DNA from: Patescibacteria group bacterium
GTDB lineage: Bacteria > Patescibacteriota > Patescibacteriia > 2-12-FULL-60-25
Length of the DNA: 5,812 nt
Reading direction: 5' to 3'
NCBI GenBank assembly: GCA_018061485.1
Contig: JAGOUA010000042.1
Location: forward strand, 1 to 5,812
In this document: positions 5,459 through 5,812 of the stretch, piece by piece
How the letters are laid out: each line of letters opens with the position of its first letter
Numbering within the stretch: the stretch's first letter is position 1
Made by a program: the position numbers and the translations under genes
Notes under the pieces: model-generated
Told to the model about the DNA's origin: nothing
Databases searched by the model: none
The model's input: the letters and a program-made list of their open reading frames with translations, nothing else

Positions 5459-5812
5459 CTAGGGCGTTCGCGCTTCGATCCGGAGGTCTGGATAGGCGGC
5501 TTGGAGCCTCTCGGCAAGGCGAGGAAGGTCGAACGCGGGGGAATGAGGGAGGTCCTCCTTAAGAGTGAGTGTATACCGAATCTGTTGCAAGGCATAGCGC
5601 GTTCCGGGGCGCAGCTGTCCAGCAATAGCGTGGAGATCTTGCTCGCTATGGAGGGCGGAATAGACGGTAGTACGGAACTCGTGGTCCACCTCGCTTGCCT
5701 GCAGCAGGCGAAAGGTCGAAGCGCAGGCCTCGACGACGTGCTTCTGCGGAATATCGATCACTTCAAGATAGCGATCCCAGGTGTGCTTGATATCCATAGC
5801 GACGTAATCTAC
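5459..5812 (-). CDS. nrdG: Anaerobic ribonucleotide reductase activating protein, NrdG2-like radical SAM (3' part)
   Basis: Only the C-terminal 117 residues are present; the reading frame runs off the window at 5812. The visible part opens with V-D-Y-V-A-M-D-I-K, a conserved segment of the NrdG2-type (TIGR02495-like) radical SAM family, and contains E-F-R-T-T-V near residue 46, another landmark. These proteins use a [4Fe-4S] cluster and S-adenosylmethionine to install the glycyl radical on the class III ribonucleotide reductase NrdD, allowing dNTP synthesis without oxygen. The CX3CX2C cluster motif would lie upstream, outside the window, so it cannot be checked. The ATG at 5797 is the Met of A-M-D-I-K and is internal, not a start. 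The gene is followed 12 bases later by the DoxX-like gene. A related radical-SAM activase for another glycyl-radical enzyme cannot be excluded. Confidence 0.8.
   Translation of the reverse strand, partial: VDYVAMDIKHTWDRYLEVIDIPQKHVVEACASTFRLLQASEVDHEFRTTVYSALHSEQDLHAIAGQLRPGTRYALQQIRYTLTLKEDLPHSPAFDLPRLAERLQAAYPDLRIEARTP

Noticed and set aside
5795..5797. ATG at 5797 as the start of a complete 112-residue gene
   Set aside because: It is the Met inside the conserved V-A-M-D-I-K segment, and the open frame continues to the window edge.
1700..5812. TGA recoding as in Gracilibacteria or Absconditabacteria
   Set aside because: No in-frame TGA occurs in any real gene, and all stops seen are TAA or TAG.

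Overview
The window is a piece of a bacterial chromosome with a convergent layout and roughly balanced base composition. Housekeeping genes lie on the plus strand at the left (positions 51-1460). A minus-strand gene train enters from the right (5812 down to 1700). The two halves meet at a strong bidirectional terminator at 1657-1681. Every complete CDS ends in TAA or TAG and no in-frame TGA is used, so the standard code fits. None of the four visible gene starts has a Shine-Dalgarno sequence. The mix of an NrdG-type activase, a DoxX-like membrane protein and a large exported multidomain protein with Pro-rich linkers would fit an uncultured anaerobic or microaerophilic lineage, possibly a candidate phylum. 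That placement is weak inference; the sequence does not prove taxonomy.

Plus strand: ppa (family I inorganic pyrophosphatase, all active-site residues present) overlaps by 14 bases a gene for a two-domain FAD/NAD(P)-binding reductase without an iron-sulfur domain. A tRNA-Ile(GAU) with encoded CCA follows, with its own promoter. Between the tRNA and the terminator lies a compact 171-base element (1465-1635). It is closed by a 17-bp inverted repeat with one mismatch and contains several nested hairpins. It has no protein-coding potential and is the best candidate here for something undescribed: a structured RNA or a miniature element.

Minus strand, in transcription order: the 3' part of a radical-SAM NrdG-like activating protein (cut by the window edge), a four-helix DoxX-like membrane protein 12 bases later, and then, after 48 bases, a 1068-residue secreted protein. 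That protein has a signal peptide, an SGNH/GDSL hydrolase domain, a Pro/Ala/Thr linker, two Ig-like beta-sandwich modules, a second Pro/Thr/Glu linker and a C-terminal right-handed beta-helix. Its architecture suggests an extracellular enzyme acting on acylated polysaccharide, with the helix domain binding or cleaving the chain.

Three candidate promoters (before ppa, the tRNA and the SGNH gene) share the form TTGCNN, exactly 17 bases, then TANNNT. In the two protein-coding cases the predicted transcription start falls 2-4 bases before the ATG. With the lack of Shine-Dalgarno sites, this points to leaderless mRNAs.
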